NCBI GenBank assembly: GCA_041396705.1
Contig: JAWKYB010000002.1
Location: 62,001-126,000, forward strand
Reading direction: 5' to 3'
DNA: 64,000 bases
From: Alphaproteobacteria bacterium
GTDB lineage: Bacteria; Pseudomonadota; Alphaproteobacteria; CALKHQ01
The position numbers and the translations under genes are program-made. Below the pieces are notes generated by a model, which did not search any database, was not told where the DNA came from, and saw nothing but the letters and a program-made list of their open reading frames with translations. Positions 16,504-25,339 of the stretch are shown here, in pieces. The first letter of the stretch is position 1. The number at the start of each line of letters is the position of its first letter.

Positions 16504-17733
16504 TCAATCTTCGCTGCGCGCCGGGAACAGCCCCGGCATCCAGTATTCGGCCAGGCGCGCCGGGAATGCGAGCCGCAACGGTGCCCGCGACGAGTCGGCG
16601 GTCAGCACGCCGGCCCCGGTCAGCGCGGCGACCACACGCCGCGCATGCCGCTCGCCCGTGCCGACGATGCCGGGCACGTCGGCACGCGCCAGCGCGCCGC
16701 GGAACAGCACGCTCTCGACCACTGCCGGCGCTTGCGACGGCAAGCTGCCGGCCCGCACCTCCTGCTGTGCCCATGCCAGGATGCGGCCATGCAGGCGGCC
16801 GGGCTGCATCAGGTTCTCCATGAAGTCGATCTGGTCCACGCATGTGCCGAGGAAATAGCCGGTGAAGGCCGCCAGCGCCGCCTCGCTCAGGGTGCCGCGG
16901 CCGTCCAGATCGTTGCGGCGCGGCAGGTCGCAGGCGGCCAGATGCCCTTTGTAACGCTCGACGCTGCACGCCAGTCCGCGCGCCACCGACCACACCGCGC
17001 CGGTATCCAGCGTGTCCAGCAGCATCGCGTGCGACAGCAGCCGCGCGACGCGGCCGTTCCCGTCCATGAACGGGTGGATCCACAGCAGGCGGTGATGGGC
17101 CGCCGCGATGGCCAGGATCGAATCCGCCCGCCCCAGCCGCGCATAGGCCTGCTCGAACCTTTCCAGGAAACGCGGCACCGCACCGGGACTGACCGCGACA
17201 TGGCGCCCGACCGCGACGTCGCGGCTGCGCAGTTCGCCGCCCGAAACCCGCACGCGCTCGGCGCTGGCTTCGTCGGCGACCCACAGCAGATCGTCGGGCA
17301 GTTGCACGCAGAACCGCTCGTGGATCGCGCGGATCGCCGCGACGCCGACCGGCGGGCAGTCCAGTCCGCCATCGTCGATCCAGCGCTGAACGGCGATGTG
17401 CGCCCTGGCTTCCAGCTGCAGGTCGCGCTGCTCCGGATCGGCGCTGTAGTCGCCGGCGAGCGCAAGCTCGATCTCCACCGGGTGGGTGCGATGCCCCTCG
17501 ATCAGGTTGCTGTAGTAGCAGTTCATCGCGCGGACGAGGTCGGCGAGCGCCCCGACCAGGCCCGGGGGAAGGCTGCGCCGGAAGCCGGCGGAGCGGTGCA
17601 CCAGTTCGACGACCAGATCATTCAGCGGTCCCCGATGTCGCGATGACTCGTCGATCGTCATCGGCTCCATCGTCGCGACCGTCTCGCCGCGATCGACGCC
17701 CGCCACCACGTCCGCTTTAATGACCGCTTGCAT
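16504..17733 (-). CDS. Fic-domain protein with intramolecular inhibitory motif
   Basis: 409-residue Fic protein, predicted to transfer AMP (or another nucleotide moiety) from a nucleotide to a hydroxyl of a target protein. The catalytic motif HPFMDGNGRVAR is intact at about residues 220-231. An N-terminal helix carries SNLIEG (75-80), matching the (S/T)xxxE(G/N) inhibitory motif of class II Fic proteins. Residues about 330-400 look like a winged helix. ATG 17733 is preferred over the upstream TTG. No antitoxin-like partner gene is adjacent. The upstream region is AT-rich and holds a palindrome. Confidence 0.9.
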   Translation of the reverse strand: MQAVIKADVVAGVDRGETVATMEPMTIDESSRHRGPLNDLVVELVHRSAGFRRSLPPGLVGALADLVRAMNCYYSNLIEGHRTHPVEIELALAGDYSADPEQRDLQLEARAHIAVQRWIDDGGLDCPPVGVAAIRAIHERFCVQLPDDLLWVADEASAERVRVSGGELRSRDVAVGRHVAVSPGAVPRFLERFEQAYARLGRADSILAIAAAHHRLLWIHPFMDGNGRVARLLSHAMLLDTLDTGAVWSVARGLACSVERYKGHLAACDLPRRNDLDGRGTLSEAALAAFTGYFLGTCVDQIDFMENLMQPGRLHGRILAWAQQEVRAGSLPSQAPAVVESVLFRGALARADVPGIVGTGERHARRVVAALTGAGVLTADSSRAPLRLAFPARLAEYWMPGLFPARSED

Positions 17734-17762
17734 TCTACGACAAAACAATATTTCTCAATGAA

Positions 17763-17781
17763 TTGCAGTAGAAATCTGCAA
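17763..17781. promoter_or_regulatory. Palindromic operator candidate upstream of the Fic gene
   Basis: TTGCAG-TAGAAAT-CTGCAA, perfect 6-bp arms around a 7-base spacer, 30 bases upstream of the Fic start, in the only AT-rich stretch of this neighbourhood. The C-terminal winged-helix-like part of the Fic protein could bind it; this is an inference. Confidence 0.4.
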
Positions 17782-17840
17782 CAATCTCACCGCTCGGATG
17801 TCCGCTTCCGAGTCCGGAACGCTTGCCTCCTTGCGCGCGC

Positions 17841-18842
17841 TCAGTCGCCGCCGATCCGCTCCATCACCACATAGGCCGGGCGGCGCTTGGCCTCGATGTA
17901 GCCGCGGCCGACATAGGCACTGAGTACGTAGAGGCACAGGAACAGCAGGAAGAACGACACGCTGCAGAACACGGTCAGCAGCAGCACCGCCGCCAGCGTC
18001 GCGTCGAGCCCGTCGGCGGTCAGCAGGTAGACCAGGCTGCCGGCGCCGATCGCCAGCGACAGCGCGAAGAACAGGATCGACAGCAGCTGGGCGATCCGCA
18101 GCGGCCGGATCGAGCTGGTGGCGATACCGTCGGTGGCCAGCTTGTAGAGCGCGCGCCAGCCGTATTTCGGCCGGCCGGCGGCCCGCGCCGCCCGTTCGTA
18201 GGGATGCGGCTCCTGCCGGAAGCCGACCCAGGCGCGGATGCCGCGTACGAAGCGCAGCGTTTCCGGCAGCGCGTTGATCGCGTCGACCGCGCGCCGGTCC
18301 ATCACGCAGAAATCGCCGGCATCGGCCGGCACCAGCCCCTCGGTCAGATAGCGGATCAGGCCGTAGAACAGGCGGTAGCCGGCCCGCTTGACCAGGTTCT
18401 CCTTGCGCTGCCGGCGCACGCCGTAGACCACGTCGGCGCCGGCGCGCCAGCGCGCCAGCATGGCCGGCAGCTCCGCCGGCGGGTCCTGCAGGTCGGCATC
18501 GATCACGCCGACCACGTCGGCGCGCGCATGGGCCAGGCCGGCGGTCACCGCGGCCTGGTGGCCGAAATTGCGGCTGAACCGGATCAGTTCGCCGGGGAAG
18601 CCGGCGCCGATCGCCTCGGCCAGCAGCCGTGCGGTCGCATCGGTGCTGCCGTCGTCGACGAACAGCACATGCAGCCGCGCCACCCCGGCCGCGGCCAACG
18701 CCGCCGGCGTCAGCGTCGCCCGCAGCGCGTCCAGCAGCGCCGGCAGCGCCGCCTGCTCGTTGAACACCGGGATCACCAGCGCGAAGACCGCCTGGTCGGG
18801 GCGGACCGGGGCGCCGCCGGCCGTCGCTGCGGTCGTTGTCAC
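17841..18842 (-). CDS. Membrane-anchored glycosyltransferase family 2 (GtrB/dolichol-phosphate mannosyltransferase type)
   Basis: 333 residues. GT2 motifs: FALVIPVFNEQAALP near residue 20, LFVDDGSTD near 60, and DADLQDPP (the DxD site) near 110. Two C-terminal membrane segments (about 240-310) anchor the enzyme. The family makes polyprenyl-phosphate sugars from nucleotide sugars on the cytoplasmic face. The GTG start follows the upstream stop by 8 bases with GGGCGG between. Last gene of the E1-pair operon, so its product may use the sugar made there. Confidence 0.88.
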   Translation of the reverse strand: MTTTAATAGGAPVRPDQAVFALVIPVFNEQAALPALLDALRATLTPAALAAAGVARLHVLFVDDGSTDATARLLAEAIGAGFPGELIRFSRNFGHQAAVTAGLAHARADVVGVIDADLQDPPAELPAMLARWRAGADVVYGVRRQRKENLVKRAGYRLFYGLIRYLTEGLVPADAGDFCVMDRRAVDAINALPETLRFVRGIRAWVGFRQEPHPYERAARAAGRPKYGWRALYKLATDGIATSSIRPLRIAQLLSILFFALSLAIGAGSLVYLLTADGLDATLAAVLLLTVFCSVSFFLLFLCLYVLSAYVGRGYIEAKRRPAYVVMERIGGD

Positions 18843-18850
18843 CGCCGCCC

Positions 18851-19915
18851 TCAGAACGGCCCGGTGAACGACGGGTCGGGCACGTCGCGCCGGTCCTCGG
18901 GTGCGATCCCGTCCCACGGATCGGCGCCGCACAGCCCCAGCGTCGTCCGCACCGCGGCGGCGATGTGCTCGGGTCCCGGATAATAGTAGTTGGCGAGCGC
19001 CCGGCTGGTCGGCGCCGGCAGGTCGGGCAGCGTCACCCGTTCCGGCGGGCTTTTCAGCGCGCCCCAGCGCCGCTCGCACACCCGCGCGACGATCTCGCCG
19101 GCAAAGCCGGCATGGCGGCTGGCGTGGTCGCAGACCACCAGCCGCCCGGTCTTCGCCACCGAATCCAGCACCGGGCGGTCGTCGAGCGGGTTCAGCGTGC
19201 GCAGGTCGACGATCTCCGCCTCGATGCCCTCGGCCGCCAGCCGGTCCGCCGCCTTCCTCGCCTCCAGCGTCATGTAGGAGGCGGCGACGACGGTGACGTC
19301 GCGGCCGGGCCGCAGCACCGCCGACCGGCCCAGCGGCACGCGATAGGGCCCCTCCGGCACCGGCCCGGTGATGCCGTGCAGCCAGCGATGCTCGATGAAC
19401 AGCACCGGCGCATCGTCCTCGACGGCGGCGATCAGCAGGCCCTTGGCATCGTGCGGCGTCGCCGGCATCGCCACCTTCAGCCCCGGCACGTGGGCGAACC
19501 AGGCGTGCAGGCTCTGCGAATGCTGCGGCCCCTGGCCCCAGCCGCGGCCGACGATCAGCCGCACCACCAGCGGCACGGTCGCCTGGCCGCCGAACATGTA
19601 GTGCCACTTGGCGGCCTGGTTGACGATCTGGTCGATCGCCAGCATGGCGAATTCCAGCCGCATGTGGGTCATCACCGGCCGCATGCCGGTCAGCGCCGTT
19701 CCGATCGCCACGCCGGTCATCGCGTTCTCGGAGATCGGCATGTCGCGGACCCGCTCGGCGCCATGGCGTTCGGCCAGCCCGCGGGTGGTGCCGAAGATGC
19801 CGACCGGGTCCGGCACGCCCAGCCCCATGACATAGACGCGCGGATCGGCGGCGAGGCACAGGTCCAGCGCCTCGCGGATCGCGCCGCCGTAGCTCAGTTG
19901 CCGCGCCGCGGTCAT
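18851..19915 (-). CDS. Thiamine-diphosphate-dependent E1 component, beta subunit
   Basis: 354 residues of the transketolase-C/pyrimidine-binding family. It shows the beta-subunit features RDMPISENAMTGVAIGTAL (the conserved Glu that activates thiamine diphosphate) and FAMLAIDQIVNQAAKWHYM. The ATG overlaps the alpha-subunit stop (ATGA), so the two are made together. No E2 or E3 gene is in the window, and the surroundings are polysaccharide genes, pointing to a special two-carbon-transfer or decarboxylation step rather than central metabolism. Confidence 0.87.
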   Translation of the reverse strand: MTAARQLSYGGAIREALDLCLAADPRVYVMGLGVPDPVGIFGTTRGLAERHGAERVRDMPISENAMTGVAIGTALTGMRPVMTHMRLEFAMLAIDQIVNQAAKWHYMFGGQATVPLVVRLIVGRGWGQGPQHSQSLHAWFAHVPGLKVAMPATPHDAKGLLIAAVEDDAPVLFIEHRWLHGITGPVPEGPYRVPLGRSAVLRPGRDVTVVAASYMTLEARKAADRLAAEGIEAEIVDLRTLNPLDDRPVLDSVAKTGRLVVCDHASRHAGFAGEIVARVCERRWGALKSPPERVTLPDLPAPTSRALANYYYPGPEHIAAAVRTTLGLCGADPWDGIAPEDRRDVPDPSFTGPF

Positions 19916-20922
19916 GCGCGGCGCGCCAGCGGCGTCGATGCCGGCTCGGGTGCCGGCGGGTAGAGGTCGCGATGCAGCGCAGCCCGCTCCGGGAACGGGC
20001 TCGCCTTGGCGAAGGCGACGGCGGCCTCGATCTCGGCCGCGAGCGTGTCCCGGAGGGCGCCCAGCGCCGCCGCGGTCAGCCGGCCGTCCGCCATCAGCCG
20101 CTGCTGCTGGATCGCGACCGGGTCGCGCGCCGCCCAGGCCTCGTACTCGCCGGCGGGGCGGAAGCCGAGCCGGGTGTCGGCCAGCGGCCCGCAATGCTCC
20201 AGCATGCGGTAGGTGGCGAAGCGCAGGAATGCCGGGCCGTTGCCGGCCCGCGCATGGGCGATCGCCGGCGCGGTCAGCGCGTGCACCGCCTCGACGTCCT
20301 GGCCGTCGCCCTCCGCCGCATAGGCACCGTGCGCGCGGGCGAGGCCGGCCAGCGTGCGGCCCGCCGGCTGCCGCGCCGCCAGCCCGGTGTTGACCGAATA
20401 GAGGTTGTCCTCGCAGACGAACAGCACCGCCAGCCGGTGCAGCACGGCATAGTTCAGGCTCTCATGGAACACGCCGGTCTCCGCCGCGCCCTCGCCGAAG
20501 AACACCGTCGCCAGCCTGGCGACGCCCTGCATGCGGGTGCCCAGCGCGGCGCCGACGGCGATCGGGATGGTCGCGCCGACGATCGGCACGCAGCCGAGGA
20601 AGCCGGCGGCGCGGTCGATCAGGTGCATCGACCCGCCCTTGCCGCCGGCGCACCCGGTCGCCTTGCCATGGAGCTCGGCCAGCATCGCCTTCAGGTCGCC
20701 GCCCTTGCCGAGATAATGGGCGTGGCTGCGATGCGCGCTCATCGCCAGCTCGTCGCGCGCCACGTGCGCCAGCACCCCGGCGGCCACCGCCTCCTGGCCG
20801 ATGCTGAAATGGGTCGGGCAGCGCATGTCCTGCTCGGGATAGAGCGCGGCGATCCGTTCCTCGACCATGCGCATGCGCAGCAGGGACCGGAACAGGGTGA
20901 GCCCGATGTCGTCGGTGGTCAT
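19912..20922 (-). CDS. Thiamine-diphosphate-dependent E1 component, alpha subunit
   Basis: 336 residues. Typical features: HFSIGQEAVAAGV near residue 38, HRSHAHYLGKGGD, GKGGSMHL, and the thiamine-diphosphate motif starting at FFGEGAAETG and ending DNLYSVNT. The usual GDG is GEG here, a conservative change at the metal ligand. GGAGGCGG precedes the ATG. Divergent from the glycosyltransferase-like gene at 21064, with 140 bases between. Partner of the beta subunit downstream. Confidence 0.87.
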   Translation of the reverse strand: MTTDDIGLTLFRSLLRMRMVEERIAALYPEQDMRCPTHFSIGQEAVAAGVLAHVARDELAMSAHRSHAHYLGKGGDLKAMLAELHGKATGCAGGKGGSMHLIDRAAGFLGCVPIVGATIPIAVGAALGTRMQGVARLATVFFGEGAAETGVFHESLNYAVLHRLAVLFVCEDNLYSVNTGLAARQPAGRTLAGLARAHGAYAAEGDGQDVEAVHALTAPAIAHARAGNGPAFLRFATYRMLEHCGPLADTRLGFRPAGEYEAWAARDPVAIQQQRLMADGRLTAAALGALRDTLAAEIEAAVAFAKASPFPERAALHRDLYPPAPEPASTPLARRA

Positions 20923-21063
20923 GCCCGGATTCCGCCTCCCCGGTCGCGCGCCGCCGGTTGCAGGTAACAGATCGCTCCCGCCGCTGGCAATGGCGCGGCC
21001 CGGCGGCGCAAAGTGGGTTCCCGCCGCGCCGCCGATGCTGGTACCAACGCGGCCAGGATGACC

Positions 21064-22203
21064 ATGGCGAACAGCAACCGGCCGCCGCCCGCGGCCGCCG
21101 CCCGGCCGGCCGGGCGGCTGGGCCGTGCCCGCCGCTGCCTGGCCGATTCGCGGCGCCGGCTGCGCGACCTCGACGCCATCGGCGACGGCACCTTCCTCGC
21201 CTTCTACGACTTCAGCTACGCGCCCTACGCGCTGGGCGACGCCATGACCTTCCAGGCTAAGGCGATGTGCGGCGCGATCGACGCCGGCTGCGATTCGATC
21301 CGGCTCTGCCTGGTCGCCGACCCGAACCGGCCGGCCTGCCCGCTGCAGCCGCACATCACCGCCGGCAACTACCTCGACCATCTCAACCGGCTCTACCCGG
21401 CCTTCCTGTGCACCCCGCCGGCCGACCGGGTGCACGTGTTCCGCAGCCGCCAGGCCTTCGACCTGTTCGTGCTGCATGCGCGGCGCCGCGGCACGCCGTC
21501 CTGGCCCGCGCTCGGCAGCCATTTCGAGCGCCGGCTCGACTTCATCTCCCATGCCGAGATCGACGCCTTTTTCGCCCGTCACGGCCACGTGCCTAGGCTG
21601 GCAGCGCCGCGCGGCCATGGCACCGAGGCCCTGCTGGCCGCGGCGGGGTGCGGCCGCTATGTGGTCGCCGTCAACGTCCGCCAGAGCCGGATGACCGCCC
21701 GCCCGGCCGACTTCCACCGCGATTCGCCGGCGGCGCCGTGGCACCGTCTGTTCGCCCATGCCGCGGCGCGCCACCCCGAGGTCCTGTTCGCCTGCCTCGG
21801 CGGCTTCGGCGAATGGGACCGCGCCCTCGCCGCCCACACAAACGTCGTCGTCCCGCGGGCCATGGGCCTGCAGTTGGCCGACGAGCTGGCGCTGCTGTTC
21901 GGCGCCGACCTGTTCATGGGCTCGTCCAGCGGCTTCGCCGCCGCGGCCACCTTCAGCGACGTGCCCTATGCCATCACCAACATGGAACACCGCTTCGCCG
22001 CCTATAACGGCCTGGCGGTCGGCGCGCCGCGCTATGCCTTCGGCCTGCCCGGCCAGCGGATCGGCTGGGAGGTCGAGACCGACGACCTGCTGATCGGGCT
22101 GTTCGAGGAGGCCCATGCGCGCGGCCCGCGACCACGGGCGGATGTCGCCCCGACGGCAGCGTCCGGCCGCGGCGCGCCCGCGCTGGCCGCGGTGGCGCCA
22201 TGA
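21064..22203 (+). CDS. Glycosyltransferase-like protein (polysaccharide locus)
   Basis: 379 residues, soluble with a basic N-terminus. A GT-B-like C-terminal half contains VVAVNVRQSRMT, LLFGADLFMGSSSGFAAAA and DVPYAITNMEH, a pattern of nucleotide-sugar-binding folds in which a Gly/Ser loop follows an acidic residue. AGG stands 6 bases before ATG 21064; ATG 21058 is the alternative. No exact family recognised. First gene of a long rightward string of overlapping polysaccharide genes. Confidence 0.6.
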   Translation: MANSNRPPPAAAARPAGRLGRARRCLADSRRRLRDLDAIGDGTFLAFYDFSYAPYALGDAMTFQAKAMCGAIDAGCDSIRLCLVADPNRPACPLQPHITAGNYLDHLNRLYPAFLCTPPADRVHVFRSRQAFDLFVLHARRRGTPSWPALGSHFERRLDFISHAEIDAFFARHGHVPRLAAPRGHGTEALLAAAGCGRYVVAVNVRQSRMTARPADFHRDSPAAPWHRLFAHAAARHPEVLFACLGGFGEWDRALAAHTNVVVPRAMGLQLADELALLFGADLFMGSSSGFAAAATFSDVPYAITNMEHRFAAYNGLAVGAPRYAFGLPGQRIGWEVETDDLLIGLFEEAHARGPRPRADVAPTAASGRGAPALAAVAP

Positions 22204-23369
22204 GCCGGCCGGCCGGAAAGGCGGCGGCGCGCCGCCTGCTGCGCCCGCTGGCCGTCGCCGGGCGGTCCGCCCTCGGCCTGGTCCGGATCGGCCAGGCCGG
22301 CCTGTCCGGCCTGCTGCTGGCCCTGCTGCACCCGATGCGCACCGTGCGCTGGCTCCGTCCGAGGCTGGCCCGGGCCGGCGGCGGCGGCGTCGCCCGCGGG
22401 GCCGTGCGCATGGTACGGCGGATCGACCGCTTCCCGTTCACCCTGCTCGACACCGCGATCAACGCCCACCGCCGCGCCTGGCGGCTGCAGACCGGCAACC
22501 AGGCGGGCGCGGTGGCGGTCGCGCGCACCGCGGGCGGGCCGGACGCGCCCCGCGACTTCCTGATCGCCCAGGCGCGGCAGTGCGCCGCCGCCCGCAGCGC
22601 CGGCCGCTCCGCGGTCGACCAGATCCTGCTGCTGGACGGCGACGCCGCGCCGGCCGCCGATTTCCTCACCCTGTTCGCCCTCAACCCGCTCGGCCGCGAC
22701 TTCGCCACCTATCGCGACCGCGACCGGCTGCAGGCAGAGCTGCCCTTCGCCGCGACCGGCGCGGTGCCGGTCGAGGACATCGACGCCACCGGCGCGGCCG
22801 CCGCGGTCGCGCATTTCGTCGACGGCGGCGGCGCCGCGCTGGAGCTGCCTTCCGGCATCGCCCAGGCCCACGCCACCGTTCAGCTGCTCGGCGTCGACGC
22901 CACGCTGGTCGCCTGCAGCCTGCCGCCGCCCGCCGACGGCCCGGACGCCTTCGCCAGGGACTGGGCGCCGTTCTTCGCCGCCCTGCAGCGGCTCGTTCCG
23001 GACGCACAGTGCGTGCTGCTCGGCGACTGGCCATGGCCGCAGCCGCCTGATTTCGGCCTCGCCGTCCCGCCGCGGCTCGCGGTGCGCTACGGGCTCGACC
23101 GCCTCGGCCGGATGGCGCTGGCCCGCCAGGCCGACCTGTTCGTCGGCCGCTACGACGCCTATGCCGCCGCGGTCGCCGGCATCGCGACTCCGGCGCTGGT
23201 GCTATACGACGGCGATCCGGCGCAGGCCGGCGCGACGCTCAGGCCGCGCCCGCACCAGTGGCTGGTCGGCGCGCCGTGCACGCCCGACGCGCTGGTCGCG
23301 GCGCTGGCCGCGTTCCGGGCCGGCGACGCGCCGGGGGCGCGGCAACGGGTGGGAGGGACTGCACAGTGA
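22200..23369 (+). CDS. Uncharacterised protein of the polysaccharide locus
   Basis: 389 residues, no signal peptide; two amphipathic helices near the N-terminus (about 20-60) could be membrane-associated. The C-terminal half has alternating strand/helix segments (QCVLLGDWPWPQPPDF, RLGRMALARQADLFVGRYDA) reminiscent of a GT-B sugar-donor domain, so a glycosyltransferase is possible. It overlaps its neighbours by 4 and 4 bases (ATGA and GTGA), i.e. fully coupled translation. Confidence 0.55.
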   Translation: MSRPAGKAAARRLLRPLAVAGRSALGLVRIGQAGLSGLLLALLHPMRTVRWLRPRLARAGGGGVARGAVRMVRRIDRFPFTLLDTAINAHRRAWRLQTGNQAGAVAVARTAGGPDAPRDFLIAQARQCAAARSAGRSAVDQILLLDGDAAPAADFLTLFALNPLGRDFATYRDRDRLQAELPFAATGAVPVEDIDATGAAAAVAHFVDGGGAALELPSGIAQAHATVQLLGVDATLVACSLPPPADGPDAFARDWAPFFAALQRLVPDAQCVLLGDWPWPQPPDFGLAVPPRLAVRYGLDRLGRMALARQADLFVGRYDAYAAAVAGIATPALVLYDGDPAQAGATLRPRPHQWLVGAPCTPDALVAALAAFRAGDAPGARQRVGGTAQ

Positions 23370-24002
23370 CCGACGCGCCGTCCTCGCACGCCCGCACCTT
23401 CCTCGACGAGGCCGCCCGCATTGCCGCCGCACTCGACGCCGGCAGGATCGAGGCGCTGGCCGCCCGGCTGGCGCACCTGCGCCAGGCCGGCGGACGCCTG
23501 TTCGTGCTCGGCGTCGGCGGCAGCGCCGCCAATTGCGGCCATGCGGTCAACGACTTCCGCAAGCTGTGCGCGATCGAGGCCTATGCGCCGACCGACAATG
23601 TCGCCGAGCTGACCGCCCGGACCAACGACGAGGGCTGGGACACGGTGTTCGCGGCGTGGCTCCGGGTCAGCCGGCTGGCCGCGCGCGACGCGCTGCTGGT
23701 GCTGTCGGTCGGCGGCGGCGACCGCGAACGCAACGTCAGCGCCAACCTGATCGCGGCCATCGAGCTGGCGCGCGAGCGCGGCGCGGCGGTGTTCGGCATC
23801 GTCGGCCGCGCCGACGGCTACCGCCCGCACCGCCGACGTCGCCGTGGTGATCCCGGCACCGGTACCGGCCAGGGTCACGCCCCATTCCGAGGCGTTCCAG
23901 GCCGTGGTCTGGCACTGCCTGGTCTCGCATCCGGCGCTGCAGGTCCAGGCCACCACCTGGGAAGGGCTCACCGCCGGCACCGTCGTGCCCGCCGGCCGAT
24001 GA
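23366..24002 (+). pseudogene. SIS-domain phosphosugar isomerase (GmhA/LmbN-like), frameshifted
   Basis: Sugar isomerase domain expected to convert a ketose phosphate to an aldose phosphate. The GTG start overlaps the upstream stop, with GGAGGG before it. Residues 1-150 are in frame: LFVLGVGGSAANCGHAVNDF is the SIS phosphate-binding loop and VLSVGGGDRERNVSANL the second motif. At 23819 the frame shifts by one; the remainder (TARTADVAVVIP, then VTPHSEAFQAVVWHCLVSHP) is intact in the other frame to a TGA at 24000-24002. One lost AC pair in an ACAC run would explain it. A sequencing error is equally possible. Confidence 0.8.
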
Positions 24003-24553
24003 GGCGGGCGGTCTTCCTCGACCGCGACGGCACCATCAACCGCGCCATCGTCCGCGACGGCCGGCCCTATCCCCCGCCCGACCTCGCCGCACTGGAGATC
24101 CTGCCCGGCGCCGCCGACGCGGTGCGGCGGCTGCACACCGCCGGCTTCCTCACCGTCATCGTCACCAACCAGCCCGACGTGGCCCGCGGCCTGCAGTCGC
24201 GCGCAACCGTGGCGGCGATCCACGCCGCGATCCGTGCCGCGATGCCGATCACCGCGATCCGCGCCTGCTATGCCGAGGAGGGCAAGGACGGCGGCCGCTA
24301 CAAGCCGGCGCCGGGCATGCTGCTGGAGGCTGCGGCCAGCTTCGGCATCGCGCTGGCCGACAGCTTCATGGTCGGCGACCGCTGGCGCGATGTCGGCGCG
24401 GGAGCGGCGGCCGGATGCTTTACGATCCTGATCGAATCGGACTACACAGAACCCGTGCGCTGCCGCCCGGATGCGGTGGTCGCGTCGCTGGCCGCGGCGG
24501 CCGACCTGATCCTGGCGGGCCGTCCGCCGGACCGATCGGCACAGGGAAGCTAA
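23999..24553 (+). CDS. HAD-family sugar-bisphosphate phosphatase (GmhB/LmbK-like)
   Basis: 184 residues. HAD motif I AVFLDRDGTINR (catalytic Asp8 and Asp10), motif II VTNQPDVARG, lysine motif YKPAPGM, and motif IV VGDRWRDVGAG. It resembles D-glycero-D-manno-heptose-1,7-bisphosphate phosphatases but lacks their zinc-binding cysteine loop. Expected to remove the terminal phosphate from a sugar bisphosphate. The ATG overlaps the isomerase stop (ATGA), and its own stop overlaps the transaldolase start (TAATG). Confidence 0.85.
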   Translation: MRRAVFLDRDGTINRAIVRDGRPYPPPDLAALEILPGAADAVRRLHTAGFLTVIVTNQPDVARGLQSRATVAAIHAAIRAAMPITAIRACYAEEGKDGGRYKPAPGMLLEAAASFGIALADSFMVGDRWRDVGAGAAAGCFTILIESDYTEPVRCRPDAVVASLAAAADLILAGRPPDRSAQGS

Positions 24554-25317
24554 TGCAGTCGAGCCCCCCCGAACTGCGCATAAGGATCTTCGCCGACGGC
24601 GCCGACCTTGCCGGCATCGCGGATCTCGCCCGCGACCCGCGGATCGCCGGCTTCACCACCAATCCGACGCTGATGCGCCAGGCCGGCGTGCGCGACTATG
24701 CCCGCTTCGCCCGCGACGTGCTGGCGCTGGTGCCCGACCGGCCGGTGTCGTTCGAGGTGATCGCCGACGACCTCGACGGCATCGAGCGGCAGGCGCTGAC
24801 CATCGCCGGCTGGGGCGCCAACGCCTGGGTCAAGGTGCCGGTCACCACCACCGCCGGCACGCCCTGCGCGCCGGTCGTGCGCCGGCTGGCGCTGCGCGGC
24901 GTGCGCGTCAACGTCACCGCCATCCTGACGCTGGCCCAGGTCCGCGCGCTGACCGAGGCGATGCCGGAGGACGCGCCCGCGATCTTCTCGGTGTTCGCCG
25001 GGCGCATCGCCGACACCGGTCGCGACCCGGTGCCGCTGATGCGCGCGGCGCTGGCCGTGATGGCGGCCCGGCCGCGGACCGAGTTGTTGTGGGCGAGCCC
25101 GCGCGAGGTGCTGAACGTCTATCAGGCCGACGCCGCCGGCTGCCACATCATCACCTGCACCGCCGACCTGCTGCGCAAGCTGGCGCTGCGCGGGCGCGAC
25201 CTCGCCGCCTATTCGCTGGAGACGGTCGCCATGTTCCGCCGCGACGCGCTGGCCGCCGGCTATGCGGTGCCGGCGGACGCGGCGTTCGCGGTGGCCCACG
25301 CCACTGCGGCGGAATAG
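24553..25317 (+). CDS. Transaldolase-family aldolase (LmbR/FSA-like)
   Basis: 254 residues, single-domain transaldolase of the small type. Active-site features: IFADGAD (Asp14), FTTNPTL (34-40) and the Schiff-base lysine in AWVKVPVTTT (Lys94). It would transfer a three-carbon unit to lengthen a sugar phosphate. Fully coupled to the phosphatase gene. Its presence among isomerase, phosphatase, kinase and nucleotidyltransferase genes suggests that it supplies the C7 or C8 ketose phosphate for the nucleotide sugar of this locus. Confidence 0.85.
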   Translation: MQSSPPELRIRIFADGADLAGIADLARDPRIAGFTTNPTLMRQAGVRDYARFARDVLALVPDRPVSFEVIADDLDGIERQALTIAGWGANAWVKVPVTTTAGTPCAPVVRRLALRGVRVNVTAILTLAQVRALTEAMPEDAPAIFSVFAGRIADTGRDPVPLMRAALAVMAARPRTELLWASPREVLNVYQADAAGCHIITCTADLLRKLALRGRDLAAYSLETVAMFRRDALAAGYAVPADAAFAVAHATAAE

Positions 25318-25339
25318 GGCTGCGGCGGAGCCGGCACGG

